DNA of 64,000 nucleotides, taken from Barnesiella sp. An55. GTDB lineage: Bacteria; Bacteroidota; Bacteroidia; Bacteroidales; Barnesiellaceae. The stretch lies in assembly GCF_002161555.1 (NCBI RefSeq), contig NZ_NFHZ01000012.1:56192-120191 (forward strand), read 5' to 3'. The stretch's first letter is position 1. Every line of letters starts with the position of its first letter. Of this stretch, positions 44,657-54,133 are shown in pieces. The notes beneath the pieces were generated by a model, which was given only the letters and a program-made list of their open reading frames with translations, was not told where the DNA came from and did no database searches. A program made the translations under genes and the position numbers.

Positions 44657-47600
44657 ATGGAATACACAATAGGTGATATAATTGAAAAAGCAAAAGTTAT
44701 CAATATAAAAGATTTTGGTGCTTTCGTAGAAATAAGTCCCTCTCAAAATGGACTTATTTACTTTACTCAAATTGTTCCGAAAGTAGAATACGGCGATGTT
44801 GCCAGTGTTTTATCTCTTGGGGATGAGATACGATGCGCTGTATCTGAAATTAAACCTGACGGAAAGATTAGCTTGACAATGAAAATAAGAAAGCGTATTG
44901 AGCGCAAGCATCAAATTAAGCAAGTTAAGAAAGATATAGCCAATCTGTCGGACGAAAATACGAGTTTGCGTTCTATATGGATGGTACTGACAAATATTCA
45001 GCACTATATGCTGAAATATATGCAGTTGGCAATTCCGCTTAAGAAAGGCTCTGCCTGTTTGAATCCTAAAGGCAACAAATTGATTGCTCAAATAGATTCA
45101 CAAATCCACTTTGACAATTTCAAAAGTGAGGTAAGAAGGCTTTTTAGCACAGAAGTCATTCGGCATAATCAGTTACCTGGTTTCTACTATTTTGAAACCG
45201 ACGTTGATTTATGTTCAAATATGCAAGACTTTGTTGAGTCTTGTAGCAATATGTATATTTCCGTTCATCCTAATCCTACTGTTGAAATACAAATTAAGTA
45301 TGCAGATGACACTTCAAGAGAAATTATTAAAACACGACTTCAAAACTACTATTCGCAATTGGATTTCTTTGAACTCAGCAACAATTTGATGATTGTTACT
45401 GTTCCATATGAAAATCGTACTGCACTGGAAGACTTGAAGGAAGAACTCGGCTATGCATTAAATGGTATTCGCAATGGAGTTCCAGACTCAACAGAAGAAG
45501 AACAAATAGCTTATGATCCAGCAAGATTTATTTACGAGATTAATTATCCACAAGATGGAGCAGACCGCTTTCTATTGACTTTCGACAACGAAACATTGTT
45601 AGACAAAGAAGGACTCCGCTTCGGTAGTCTTTATGGACAAAGTTTCATCGTCAAGGACGGAGAAGCTGAATACAAACTTGGCAAACTCTGCAAGATTGAT
45701 TATCCAAATGTTGCGTTCAATCTTTTGCCAGAAGATTGCGGTAAGATAAAGGAAATGGCTGAGAATGATTGCATCACTGCTGTTATTCCCGACATGGACG
45801 ATATGACTGGTGAAATAGAAAAAGTCAATCGTCTTAGAGATTCGTTCGACAGAATCACTGAGCATCCAGAAGATTTGGTCAATCCTCAACTTGCTTCCTA
45901 TCTGTTTGACGCTTCAAAAGCCACCAAATTAGAAAATGAAGTTATAAAAAAACGAATTGAACAAATAAGAAAATGCCAACTCAACGAATCCCTTAACGAA
46001 TCTCAAATTCGAGCGATTGCAAAAGCGGTTGAAGCCAAAGATCTTGCCATTATTCAAGGTCCTCCGGGCACAGGCAAGTCAACAGCCATTGCAGAATTGA
46101 TTTGGCAATTGGTTCAGCAAAAGCCGGATAGCAGAATATTGCTTACATCGGAAGCTAATCTTGCTGTTGACAATGCTTTAGATAGAGTAAAATTCTCAGT
46201 TCATAATATTGTTAAACCAATTCGTGTAGCTGCTGGTGACAAATTTTCTGCCGAAGGTTTTGCGTACTCACAAGTGGAGATGAAGAAGTGGGCAGGAATC
46301 GAAATGTCAGATATTGACACAGAGGACAATGCTGTTGCCATAGATACAGACGAATACAAGTCGTTTAATCCGCAGGAACTTGTATTAAACAGATGGATGA
46401 AGAACATCTACAAACGTTCACAACTTCACTTGCAACGAGAAGACTTGAAGCACTTGTGGTTTGATTTTCTCACGGATTTACCGTCCGAATGGCGAAAGGA
46501 AGTATATCAGGAATACGTCAGCCATTGCAATGTCATAGGAGCTACTTGTAGTTCTATTTCCGATACCAACTACTCTGCCACAGAAGCAAAAGGAAAACAC
46601 AGAGATTCACGTTTCATCAAACGTTTTCGTGCAATCTTTGGCGAGACAGAGAAAAACGGTTATCCTGTATTCTTGCGTTTCAACACGGTTATTCAAGACG
46701 AAGCTAGCAAAGCGACCCCAGCTGAATTGTCTCTTCCTCTTGTATATGGCGAGAAGGCCGTGATTATTGGCGACCATCGTCAGTTGCCACCTAATCTTGA
46801 CAGGGAAGACATCTTATTCAAACTGCACATGCAAAGGTTGAAAGCCGACAGCAGGGAAGAACATGACCAGATAACACAATTAGAGTCATATGTAAGAAAG
46901 AATTTCGACATTCTGGAAAAGTCGCATTTTGAAAGACTCTTCCGACAAATTGATTCATCTCTACGTGGTACTTTCGACACACAGTATCGTATGCACAATG
47001 ACATTAATCGTGTCATTGAGCAGTTCTATATTGATGACGGTGGACTAAAATGTGGTGTAGCCAACGAAAGCCGGGAACACGGCATTGATATTCCTAATCT
47101 CATTTCGCCAAACAATCACGTAATTTGGATAAACACATCTTCTCCAGAAGTTCGAGACGGAACATCACGAGCAAATAGAGGCGAGGTAGAAGCCATAGAG
47201 TGGGTGTTGTCGCAGTTTTCAAAGTCAGAGAGTTTCCGCAGTTATCAGGAATCTCTGCCTACTAATGAAGACCGAGAAATCGGACTGATTACATTCTATG
47301 GCAGTCAGTTGAAACGATTGAAAGAAATAGTGGATAAAGAAATAAAGAAAGGACTCAGTATAAAGATGAGTTCTGTTGACCGATTCCAGGGAATGGAGCG
47401 CAACATCATCATCGTTTCGTTGGTAAGAAGCAACTCCATTGCGCAGAAATGGGGACAAAAACCAGACTACAACAAATTCCCAAATGTAGGGTTCCCGGCA
47501 CAAAAAGAATACGGTTTTGCCAAATCACCAAATCGTCTTAACGTGGCTTTGTCACGAGCAAAGAGACTGCTTATCATCGTTGGCAACGGTGAACATTTTA

Positions 47601-48853
47601 GCAATTACACTAACTCACAAGGGCAAGCCATTTACAAGAATGTATTCGATGAGGTAAAAAACAATCCTAATGGCAGGATTATAGAATGGAATGTTCGCAA
47701 ACCGAAGCAAGAACGTATGGCGAAGATTGTCAAAGTACCAATGCCTATACAACGTTCTGTAAACCTGAACACTCGTGACATCAACACAGAAACAGACAAG
47801 AATCTGCGTATAAAAGAAACATGGCTTACACCAGACGGGCAACCCATTGAAAATCCGCATTTCGCAGTCCTTGAGTTGTCAACAAAAGCGGTGAAACTGC
47901 TTATTGGCAGAGACGAGGAAACAATCAGGACTGCAACACGATTCGATTTCAACAATTTCATTCGTGATGCTGCCAAACCTGAAGCAGGTAAAGGTTTGGA
48001 CAGCCAAAACATAATGAATATGGAATACTTTAGAGGAAGGGTTCTTCCTGTAATCAAGAGAATGAAACAGAAAATGCATTCTGAAGGGGTAGATGTGGTT
48101 TACACTGTTGCCACGGCTGCCTATCGTACTGCAAAGAATCGCGATGAGGTGATAGAATGCATTCGTCGTGAAGCAGAAATAAATGTACGCATATTGTCGA
48201 AGAAAGAGGAATCTGTGGCAACAATGTTTGCCTACGGCATATCATCACGTTACAAGTTAGAGATCCAAAAGTCAAGACATTCAGTGATGGTTGACCAAGG
48301 TGGTGGTTCTACCGAAGTCAGTGTATTCAATCAAGGCGAATTGGAAGGTTCATACAGTATTAACCTCGGTACAACGGCCTTGCGTAATATCCTAACAAAA
48401 GACGTTTCACCAACTACGCTTTTGATCGATGCTTTTAAGAAGAGCGACCAGATGCTGAGAGAAAGAATGGTGGCATTTACCAAGAATATGAATACAACTA
48501 TGCAAACCAACGAAGATACATTCTGTGTCAGCGTGGGTTCCGCTATTACTCATGCAACAGGGAAAAAGAACAATGCTTCGCAACACGATAGTATTCTCAA
48601 TTACGAACAGATTGCAGAAAAGATAGAAAATATCACAGTGAAATTACAAGAGAAATTCAACACTGTAGGCGATTTAGTGCGTTGGGAACAACAAATGACA
48701 GGTGATACTATAGATGATATGCTTACTTTGCGTATGGGACTGCCAATGTATCTACTTCTTATGGAAAAATTCAATATCAAGCAAATTCATGTTTGCGGAA
48801 CAGGTTTGTGGTATGGTATATATTTACAGCATCTTTTTAATGTAGCCGACTGA
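44657..48853 (+). CDS. S1 domain - SF1 helicase - Ppx/GppA fusion protein
   Basis: The protein has 1398 residues. Residues 1-85 form an S1 RNA-binding domain (GDIIEKAKVINIKDFGAFVE, then LGDEIRCAVSEI and KISLTMKIRK). Residues 455-1010 form an SF1/Upf1-like helicase: Walker A GPPGTGKST at 468-476, motif II QDEASKATPAEL near 680, motif III GDHRQLPPN at 705, VDRFQGMERNIIIVSLVRS, and motif VI NVALSRAKR at 962. Motif II has DEAS, as in the UPF1/Dna2 group. From about 1068 to the end lies a Ppx/GppA-type ASKHA domain: FAVLELSTKAVKLLIG, VATAAYRTAKNRDE, phosphate loop DQGGGSTEVS at 1213. The family hydrolyses polyphosphate or pppGpp. The combination suggests sensing of nucleic acid together with a phosphate alarmone, which is inference. 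AT-rich and foreign to the host in codon use. Confidence 0.88.
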   Translation: MEYTIGDIIEKAKVINIKDFGAFVEISPSQNGLIYFTQIVPKVEYGDVASVLSLGDEIRCAVSEIKPDGKISLTMKIRKRIERKHQIKQVKKDIANLSDENTSLRSIWMVLTNIQHYMLKYMQLAIPLKKGSACLNPKGNKLIAQIDSQIHFDNFKSEVRRLFSTEVIRHNQLPGFYYFETDVDLCSNMQDFVESCSNMYISVHPNPTVEIQIKYADDTSREIIKTRLQNYYSQLDFFELSNNLMIVTVPYENRTALEDLKEELGYALNGIRNGVPDSTEEEQIAYDPARFIYEINYPQDGADRFLLTFDNETLLDKEGLRFGSLYGQSFIVKDGEAEYKLGKLCKIDYPNVAFNLLPEDCGKIKEMAENDCITAVIPDMDDMTGEIEKVNRLRDSFDRITEHPEDLVNPQLASYLFDASKATKLENEVIKKRIEQIRKCQLNESLNESQIRAIAKAVEAKDLAIIQGPPGTGKSTAIAELIWQLVQQKPDSRILLTSEANLAVDNALDRVKFSVHNIVKPIRVAAGDKFSAEGFAYSQVEMKKWAGIEMSDIDTEDNAVAIDTDEYKSFNPQELVLNRWMKNIYKRSQLHLQREDLKHLWFDFLTDLPSEWRKEVYQEYVSHCNVIGATCSSISDTNYSATEAKGKHRDSRFIKRFRAIFGETEKNGYPVFLRFNTVIQDEASKATPAELSLPLVYGEKAVIIGDHRQLPPNLDREDILFKLHMQRLKADSREEHDQITQLESYVRKNFDILEKSHFERLFRQIDSSLRGTFDTQYRMHNDINRVIEQFYIDDGGLKCGVANESREHGIDIPNLISPNNHVIWINTSSPEVRDGTSRANRGEVEAIEWVLSQFSKSESFRSYQESLPTNEDREIGLITFYGSQLKRLKEIVDKEIKKGLSIKMSSVDRFQGMERNIIIVSLVRSNSIAQKWGQKPDYNKFPNVGFPAQKEYGFAKSPNRLNVALSRAKRLLIIVGNGEHFSNYTNSQGQAIYKNVFDEVKNNPNGRIIEWNVRKPKQERMAKIVKVPMPIQRSVNLNTRDINTETDKNLRIKETWLTPDGQPIENPHFAVLELSTKAVKLLIGRDEETIRTATRFDFNNFIRDAAKPEAGKGLDSQNIMNMEYFRGRVLPVIKRMKQKMHSEGVDVVYTVATAAYRTAKNRDEVIECIRREAEINVRILSKKEESVATMFAYGISSRYKLEIQKSRHSVMVDQGGGSTEVSVFNQGELEGSYSINLGTTALRNILTKDVSPTTLLIDAFKKSDQMLRERMVAFTKNMNTTMQTNEDTFCVSVGSAITHATGKKNNASQHDSILNYEQIAEKIENITVKLQEKFNTVGDLVRWEQQMTGDTIDDMLTLRMGLPMYLLLMEKFNIKQIHVCGTGLWYGIYLQHLFNVAD

Positions 48854-48855
48854 TT

Positions 48856-51800
48856 ATGAATACTAAGACATATAATAATTTGATATATCGTTCTGTTGAG
48901 AAAGACAGACAATCTCGTTCGCTTGTTTTGAAAACACGCTCATGTATTGTTGAATATTATACTGTCCACAAACTTGAGCCATTAGACATACTTATTGGCG
49001 AACTGCTTCTAGAAAGCGAGAATACAAGACTTGAATATGTTGTTTTAGGGCAGATTCTTGGTTTTGATGTAGAAGCTCGACCAGAAAATGATATGTATTA
49101 TGACGAAGCAGAAAACAATTTGTTCCATAAGTTCCTGAATTCGGTACAAGATTGGGGAATAATAGACGTTGACAAAGAAAATGGTCTCGTAACCCTGACG
49201 GCTTTAGGCAAGGTTTGTTTGCAGAACAAAAAGAAATACAAATTCTTTACCGCACAAACAAACGCATTGGAATTTGACCGTTTGAAAGCAGCTGACGGCG
49301 GTATCGTATCGCTTTATCCGTTCCATTCAGAATTAGGTTTGTCTCTTTCGCTTGATTATGCCAAAACACTCAATTACGAAGATTGTTTGTGTGAAGTAAT
49401 CAACTGTGAGACTGACGATGTACTGATAAATAACTTGAAGTTGCAAGTTCCAGAAGGAATCTGTGTTTACAAAGCCGAGCCCACCAATTATTTGGGTGTA
49501 AAGCCAATCAAACTGGATATTGAACTTTACGAGACAGAAGGCAAATATTCACTGAATTTCATTTCGGCTGGCAATAGCTGTCCGGTGTTGAATGCTCTAT
49601 TTGAACTTGGTGTTAATGCTGATGCAAAAGAACGTAAAGTGGAACAATGCCTGTACTATCGCCTTGTCAACAATCCAGATGTTATTCTGGACTACAAAGT
49701 TTTGCAGCCATTTGAAGATATTATCGAGGTTGACCGACTGATAGAAGATTCCAGATTAGTTTGGACTGACTCACAATTACTTCAGCTTATAATTTCACAA
49801 TGTGATGCTGATCGTTGGCATTCTTTGTCAAAATATTGCGATGTGGAAGTCTTGAAGAATATAATCCCTGACCACATTCAAGACTTGGACTGGGGAGCAT
49901 TGACACTCAGGCTTGACAGCCAATATATTTTCACCCATTCAACGGATTATCCGTGGGATAAATACACGCTGTTTGCTCGCACTCCCGTAGAGAAGGAGTT
50001 GATACAGAAATTCCTCGTCGAATATTCATTCCCAGAGGGGAAAGACGATGACCAATGGGATTGGGATGACGTTCTACCTATTGTTGGTATGGACTTCATC
50101 ACGCAACATCTTGGCGACATTCCGTTCGACCTTACCGATATCACAAAAGAACTGGATGACACGCAACGTCAATACATAGTAATAAATCCCGATGCCCGTT
50201 GGGATTGGCAATTTGTAGTGACTGAATATCCTATTGACTTTATTATCTCTAATATCGCTGTCTTGTATCCGCATATCAATATGCAGATACTTGTGCGGCG
50301 CATTTTTGCAGACAATGAACTCGCCAGCCTTTATGCAACATCGCAACCGCTGAAAGACAGTATCCTGGCCTCAGAACTTCCTCTGCGATTCAATGCCAAC
50401 AGTCTTGGTTTTGTTTGGACTGACGAAATTATTGATTTCTTTGAATCGTGTAGGTTGATTTCTTGGCCATCAACTACATATCAATCAGGTTTTGAGTGCA
50501 ACCCGAACTTGGTTTGGGATGCGAACTTCTTCCAGAAATACAGCGACAAAGTAACAACTCCGCAAGGTTACAGTTGGGTTTCTCGCCGTGTAACAGATTC
50601 AGCAATTGTTGACAACAACCCGAATTTCCAATGGAATAAAATTGCGTTGTCACAGAATCCAGCAATTTGCCACAACCTCGCTTTCATCACCTCGCATTGG
50701 AATGTAGTGGATGCCGCGACAATTATCATGTGTTGCGATACTGCAATGTTGGAAGAATTGTTTCTTTCGTTGTCAGCAAAAACAATGGTCGGTCAATTGC
50801 TGGCTACGTCGTTGGATATTCAGAAACGACTGATTGCAAATCTTTCTACAGAAACCATTCTTAACAGTTACTCAGAAGGATGGAACAAAACTCTATTTAC
50901 AGAAAGTATTTGTCAATCTGTTGACTTGGCAACATTAGATGAAGTCGTATGGCATGAAATGTTGGATTGGGAATATCTGACAGCAAATCTGCCTGTTGCA
51001 GACATTAAATCGAATATAAACAAGTATGCTGACAAGTGGAATCATATTGTTTTTGCCAATCGTGTTACTGGCAAAGAATTGTTAGCTGACAAGTTTCTGG
51101 AAACTTATGCCGAGGTAATTTCTGAACAGAACTTGACGAAAGAAATCTGGCCAGTAATAACCTGCAAATTCCCTGCAAACGAACTCATTTCGCTCGTCGA
51201 GGAATACAGCGATGAACAATATCGCTGGGATTATGCTCACATGTATGAGCTGGCTGATTTTCCTGCAAAAGAATATATTGAGCAACATACGGAGAATGTG
51301 CGGTGGGCTGAGTTCTCGGCATCTGCCGCGGCAAACAGGCTGTTCTCAAAGACTGGTGCAAACAAAACACAAAGTTTGTGGCTGCGCATATACGAAGACA
51401 TGCTGAACAATGACGGTTATCAGTGGGATTTCAACAAACTGACAAAACAGCCAAACATCTTGAAACTACCAAAACTGTTCTTACTGAAAAAAGAATGGGA
51501 TTGGGAATACATATCTGAACACGCAATATGGATATCAGCTCAGGAAGGCAAAGATTATTATTTCAAGTTGTTTGTTGACTTGTTGGATTTCGGTAAGTTA
51601 TCGCATCGCACAGACATTGAACTGACAGAGAAAGTTATTGAGCAATACGACAAGAAAAAGCAATGGGATTGGAATGCTTTGGTGCAGAATGAAAGCATAA
51701 ACTTTTCGTTTGAATATATCGACAAGCATGAAGACAAACCTTGGAATTGGCATTCCCTTGCACATCGCGAAGGTTTACCGTTTGATGTAGTTCTCAGCCA

Positions 51801-53340
51801 CAAGGAAAAAGATTGGGATTGGCATTACCTGTCAACTCTCGACATCTTTGTGCTGTCTGTTGATTTGCTGACTTATCTTGCCGAGCATGATTATGAAATA
51901 GACTGGAATTCAGTTTCTGAAAACAAGGAACTTACAAGCGATGTCATTGATACATTCAAGGATAAAATTAACTGGAATGTGTTTGTCAATTGTTGTTCCG
52001 CGCTCCGTTCTATCGCAACAGTTGATTTCTTGAAGAAATACAAGGATGCTATTTCCTGGGAAGACTTCAATGAACGTCTTGGTGTGGATGTTGAGACTGA
52101 AATGTTGCAGGAGTTTGCCAATCGGCTCAATTGGAGATTTGTTTCTCAGTCACAGAAAATAAAGTTTACAGAGGAACTGGTTCGCAAGTACGAGGACAAA
52201 TGGTTCTGGTCAGAATTGATGCGGAATATAAAATTTCAAGAAGATATTCCTGATTTTGAAAACATTTTTGCCAACCATCGCAGTATTGTTACATTTACCG
52301 ACAGAATTAAGAATTATCGTAGTAATCCGTGCATCTACCACTTTACGCATTTTTACAATGCAATAGATGTTATCCGCAGCCGAAAGATTCTCAGTCGAGA
52401 TCGTGCCGAAGAATTGGGATTGTTGAAATATGATTCTGCTGGTTCGGTCATATTCCGCAGTAGTAAGGCACACAAATTTGCTCGTTTCTATTTCCGTCCT
52501 TGCACTCCTACTCAATATTATAACGAGGCCTTGGGTGCTGATTCAAAATTAGGTGAGTGGAGAACAAAGTGGTATAAAAATTGGTATGGTGAATGGGAAT
52601 TTACACGCGAATGGAAAAGCAAATATCCAAAAGCTGTTGAACAGGGTCTACCGAAATGTCCTGTACCTGTGTTCTTCAAGTTCGACATAGATGAAGTCTT
52701 GGCGAAGATTCCAGAGAAATGTTATTACAGCGACAGAAATATGCAGTCGGACACCCCGAATGTGTATCAAATCATTGTTAAACCAGAATCATTGGGGCTT
52801 GAATATCTGTATAGCACAATGCAAGACGCATATATAACAGCAAAAAGTTCTGGCAAATATAATCGTGGGGTTCATTTGGACGAGATGAGTAAAGTGAGGA
52901 GATACTCTCAACAAGAATTCCTTGTTATGTCGGAATTTGACTTTAGCGAAATCAAGTCTCTCCAAATTATCTGCTACGACAATTCTTATGCGGAGCTTTT
53001 GAAAAAAATCTTTGCAGATGATCCAATCTCTGAGAAGATTGTGGCATACGGTGATGAGAGGCTTTTTGAGAGAGAAAACCGCAGACTTAATCTTTCGTCA
53101 TCAGAAGACAACGTTCGTCTGTCAACTGACTTCGAGGATGAATACTATTTCAACATCACAAGCGAGAAAATGTCTGAAGTGGAGTTCGACTTGTCTGCTT
53201 GCGAAGTTATCTATGACACAACAAACGAACTACGCTTAAAGGGAACTATAGCATGGAAGAAGACAGACATTCCGTTCAATATCTTTTTCGTTGACCCGAA
53301 AGCAAGAACAAAAGAATGGCTCGTATATCAAAACATTTAA
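48856..53340 (+). CDS. Trp-repeat solenoid protein with C-terminal DarT-like ADP-ribosyltransferase domain
   Basis: The protein has 1494 residues. The first 320 residues are a mixed region of no known family. From about 330 to 1150 lie some twenty units of 22-30 residues centred on WDW or WNW (QWDWDDVL 401, RWDWQFVV 448, EWDWEYI 881, QWDWNALV 936, PWNWHSLA 962, DWDWHYLS 985, IDWNSVS 1016), resembling WxWxxLS repeats I recall from giant-virus proteins. From about 1157 to 1390 is a DUF4433/DarT domain: CIYHFTHFYNAIDVIRSRKI, ARFYFRPCTPTQYY, VPVFFKFDIDEVL, and RRYSQQEFLVMSEF with the catalytic-type Glu at 1354. DarT enzymes ADP-ribosylate thymidine in DNA. A macro-domain gene follows 10 nt later. 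The start is 2 nt after the helicase stop. The repeats may hold the toxin inactive or sense a trigger; this is inference. Confidence 0.85.
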   Translation: MNTKTYNNLIYRSVEKDRQSRSLVLKTRSCIVEYYTVHKLEPLDILIGELLLESENTRLEYVVLGQILGFDVEARPENDMYYDEAENNLFHKFLNSVQDWGIIDVDKENGLVTLTALGKVCLQNKKKYKFFTAQTNALEFDRLKAADGGIVSLYPFHSELGLSLSLDYAKTLNYEDCLCEVINCETDDVLINNLKLQVPEGICVYKAEPTNYLGVKPIKLDIELYETEGKYSLNFISAGNSCPVLNALFELGVNADAKERKVEQCLYYRLVNNPDVILDYKVLQPFEDIIEVDRLIEDSRLVWTDSQLLQLIISQCDADRWHSLSKYCDVEVLKNIIPDHIQDLDWGALTLRLDSQYIFTHSTDYPWDKYTLFARTPVEKELIQKFLVEYSFPEGKDDDQWDWDDVLPIVGMDFITQHLGDIPFDLTDITKELDDTQRQYIVINPDARWDWQFVVTEYPIDFIISNIAVLYPHINMQILVRRIFADNELASLYATSQPLKDSILASELPLRFNANSLGFVWTDEIIDFFESCRLISWPSTTYQSGFECNPNLVWDANFFQKYSDKVTTPQGYSWVSRRVTDSAIVDNNPNFQWNKIALSQNPAICHNLAFITSHWNVVDAATIIMCCDTAMLEELFLSLSAKTMVGQLLATSLDIQKRLIANLSTETILNSYSEGWNKTLFTESICQSVDLATLDEVVWHEMLDWEYLTANLPVADIKSNINKYADKWNHIVFANRVTGKELLADKFLETYAEVISEQNLTKEIWPVITCKFPANELISLVEEYSDEQYRWDYAHMYELADFPAKEYIEQHTENVRWAEFSASAAANRLFSKTGANKTQSLWLRIYEDMLNNDGYQWDFNKLTKQPNILKLPKLFLLKKEWDWEYISEHAIWISAQEGKDYYFKLFVDLLDFGKLSHRTDIELTEKVIEQYDKKKQWDWNALVQNESINFSFEYIDKHEDKPWNWHSLAHREGLPFDVVLSHKEKDWDWHYLSTLDIFVLSVDLLTYLAEHDYEIDWNSVSENKELTSDVIDTFKDKINWNVFVNCCSALRSIATVDFLKKYKDAISWEDFNERLGVDVETEMLQEFANRLNWRFVSQSQKIKFTEELVRKYEDKWFWSELMRNIKFQEDIPDFENIFANHRSIVTFTDRIKNYRSNPCIYHFTHFYNAIDVIRSRKILSRDRAEELGLLKYDSAGSVIFRSSKAHKFARFYFRPCTPTQYYNEALGADSKLGEWRTKWYKNWYGEWEFTREWKSKYPKAVEQGLPKCPVPVFFKFDIDEVLAKIPEKCYYSDRNMQSDTPNVYQIIVKPESLGLEYLYSTMQDAYITAKSSGKYNRGVHLDEMSKVRRYSQQEFLVMSEFDFSEIKSLQIICYDNSYAELLKKIFADDPISEKIVAYGDERLFERENRRLNLSSSEDNVRLSTDFEDEYYFNITSEKMSEVEFDLSACEVIYDTTNELRLKGTIAWKKTDIPFNIFFVDPKARTKEWLVYQNI

Positions 53341-53350
53341 CATAAGCGAC

Positions 53351-54052
53351 ATGAACAACATAAAGATAGTAAGAGGAAATATCTTCAATACGAAAGCACA
53401 GACCGTTGTCAATACGGTCAATTGCGTGGGCGTGATGGGAAAAGGCATTGCGCTGGTTTACAAACTGCGTTATCCGCAAATGTTTGACATTTACCACGAT
53501 TATTGCAAGCGGCATCTTATCAGTATTGGTAAACTGTGGCTTTATAAAGGTGATGGAACCGACCCATGGGTGTTGAACTTCCCGACAAAATTTCATTGGA
53601 AGTATCCAAGCAAAATAGAGTATATAGAACAAGGACTGAAAAAATTTGTTGACACATACGATAAATGTGGTATTACATCCGTTGCATTCCCAATGCTGGG
53701 AACACACAACGGTGGACTCGATAAAGATGCAGTTCGAGCACTTATGATTAATTATTTGTCACAATGCAATATTCCTATTGAGATTTACGACTACGATCCA
53801 ATGGCTTCTGATGATTTATTTGAGACATTTAAAGAAAAATGGTTTTCCATTCCATCTAATGAATTAAAGAAAGTGACTCAAATTCGACAGAAAAAACAGA
53901 TAGACATTATCGATAATGCGCTTCGTTGTGATAATCTTAAGTCAATGATCTCCCTTATATCATATCCTGGTATTGGTATCAAGACTATGGAGCGTTGTTT
54001 TAAAGTTGTAATGGGCTTCCAAAAACAGCTTGTTTTATTTGCCGATAGATAA
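53351..54052 (+). CDS. DarG-like macro-domain protein (putative antitoxin)
   Basis: The protein has 233 residues. The macro domain spans residues 1-160: IKIVRGNIFNTKAQTVVNTV, NCVGVMGKGIALVYKLRYP (ADP-ribose-binding Gly loop), NFPTKFHWKYPSKIEYIEQG, and VAFPMLGTHNGGLDKDAV. The NTVN-VGVMGKGIA and NFPTK-HW pattern is that of DarG, the antitoxin that removes ADP-ribose from DNA. The last 70 residues are helical (QIRQKKQIDIIDNALRCDN) and differ from what I recall of DarG C-termini. The Met at 53351 is chosen; the frame stays open 20 codons upstream inside the DarT gene. Last gene of the operon. Confidence 0.88.
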   Translation: MNNIKIVRGNIFNTKAQTVVNTVNCVGVMGKGIALVYKLRYPQMFDIYHDYCKRHLISIGKLWLYKGDGTDPWVLNFPTKFHWKYPSKIEYIEQGLKKFVDTYDKCGITSVAFPMLGTHNGGLDKDAVRALMINYLSQCNIPIEIYDYDPMASDDLFETFKEKWFSIPSNELKKVTQIRQKKQIDIIDNALRCDNLKSMISLISYPGIGIKTMERCFKVVMGFQKQLVLFADR

Positions 54053-54075
54053 ACAAAAGCTCTATACATGAAAAG

Positions 54076-54121
54076 CCAAGTCGAAATATGCACCATAACA
54101 ATACGCATCGTTTCGACTTGG
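54076..54121 (-). terminator. Hairpin between the macro gene and the mobilization genes
   Basis: CCAAGTCGAAA (54076-54086) pairs perfectly with TTTCGACTTGG (54111-54121). On minus it is followed by CTTTTC, so it probably ends the mob transcript; the plus-strand cargo transcript also ends here. Confidence 0.6.
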
Positions 54122-54133
54122 TTAAAAAATCAT

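Noticed and set aside
44439..53340. Possible CRISPR array or DNA tandem repeat in the giant genes
   Set aside because: The periodicity is at protein level (Trp units); the DNA units differ in length and sequence and there are no constant repeats.
53291..53350. Upstream start of the macro protein inside the DarT gene
   Set aside because: The extra 20 residues are outside the macro fold; the Met at 53351 matches the usual macro-domain start.
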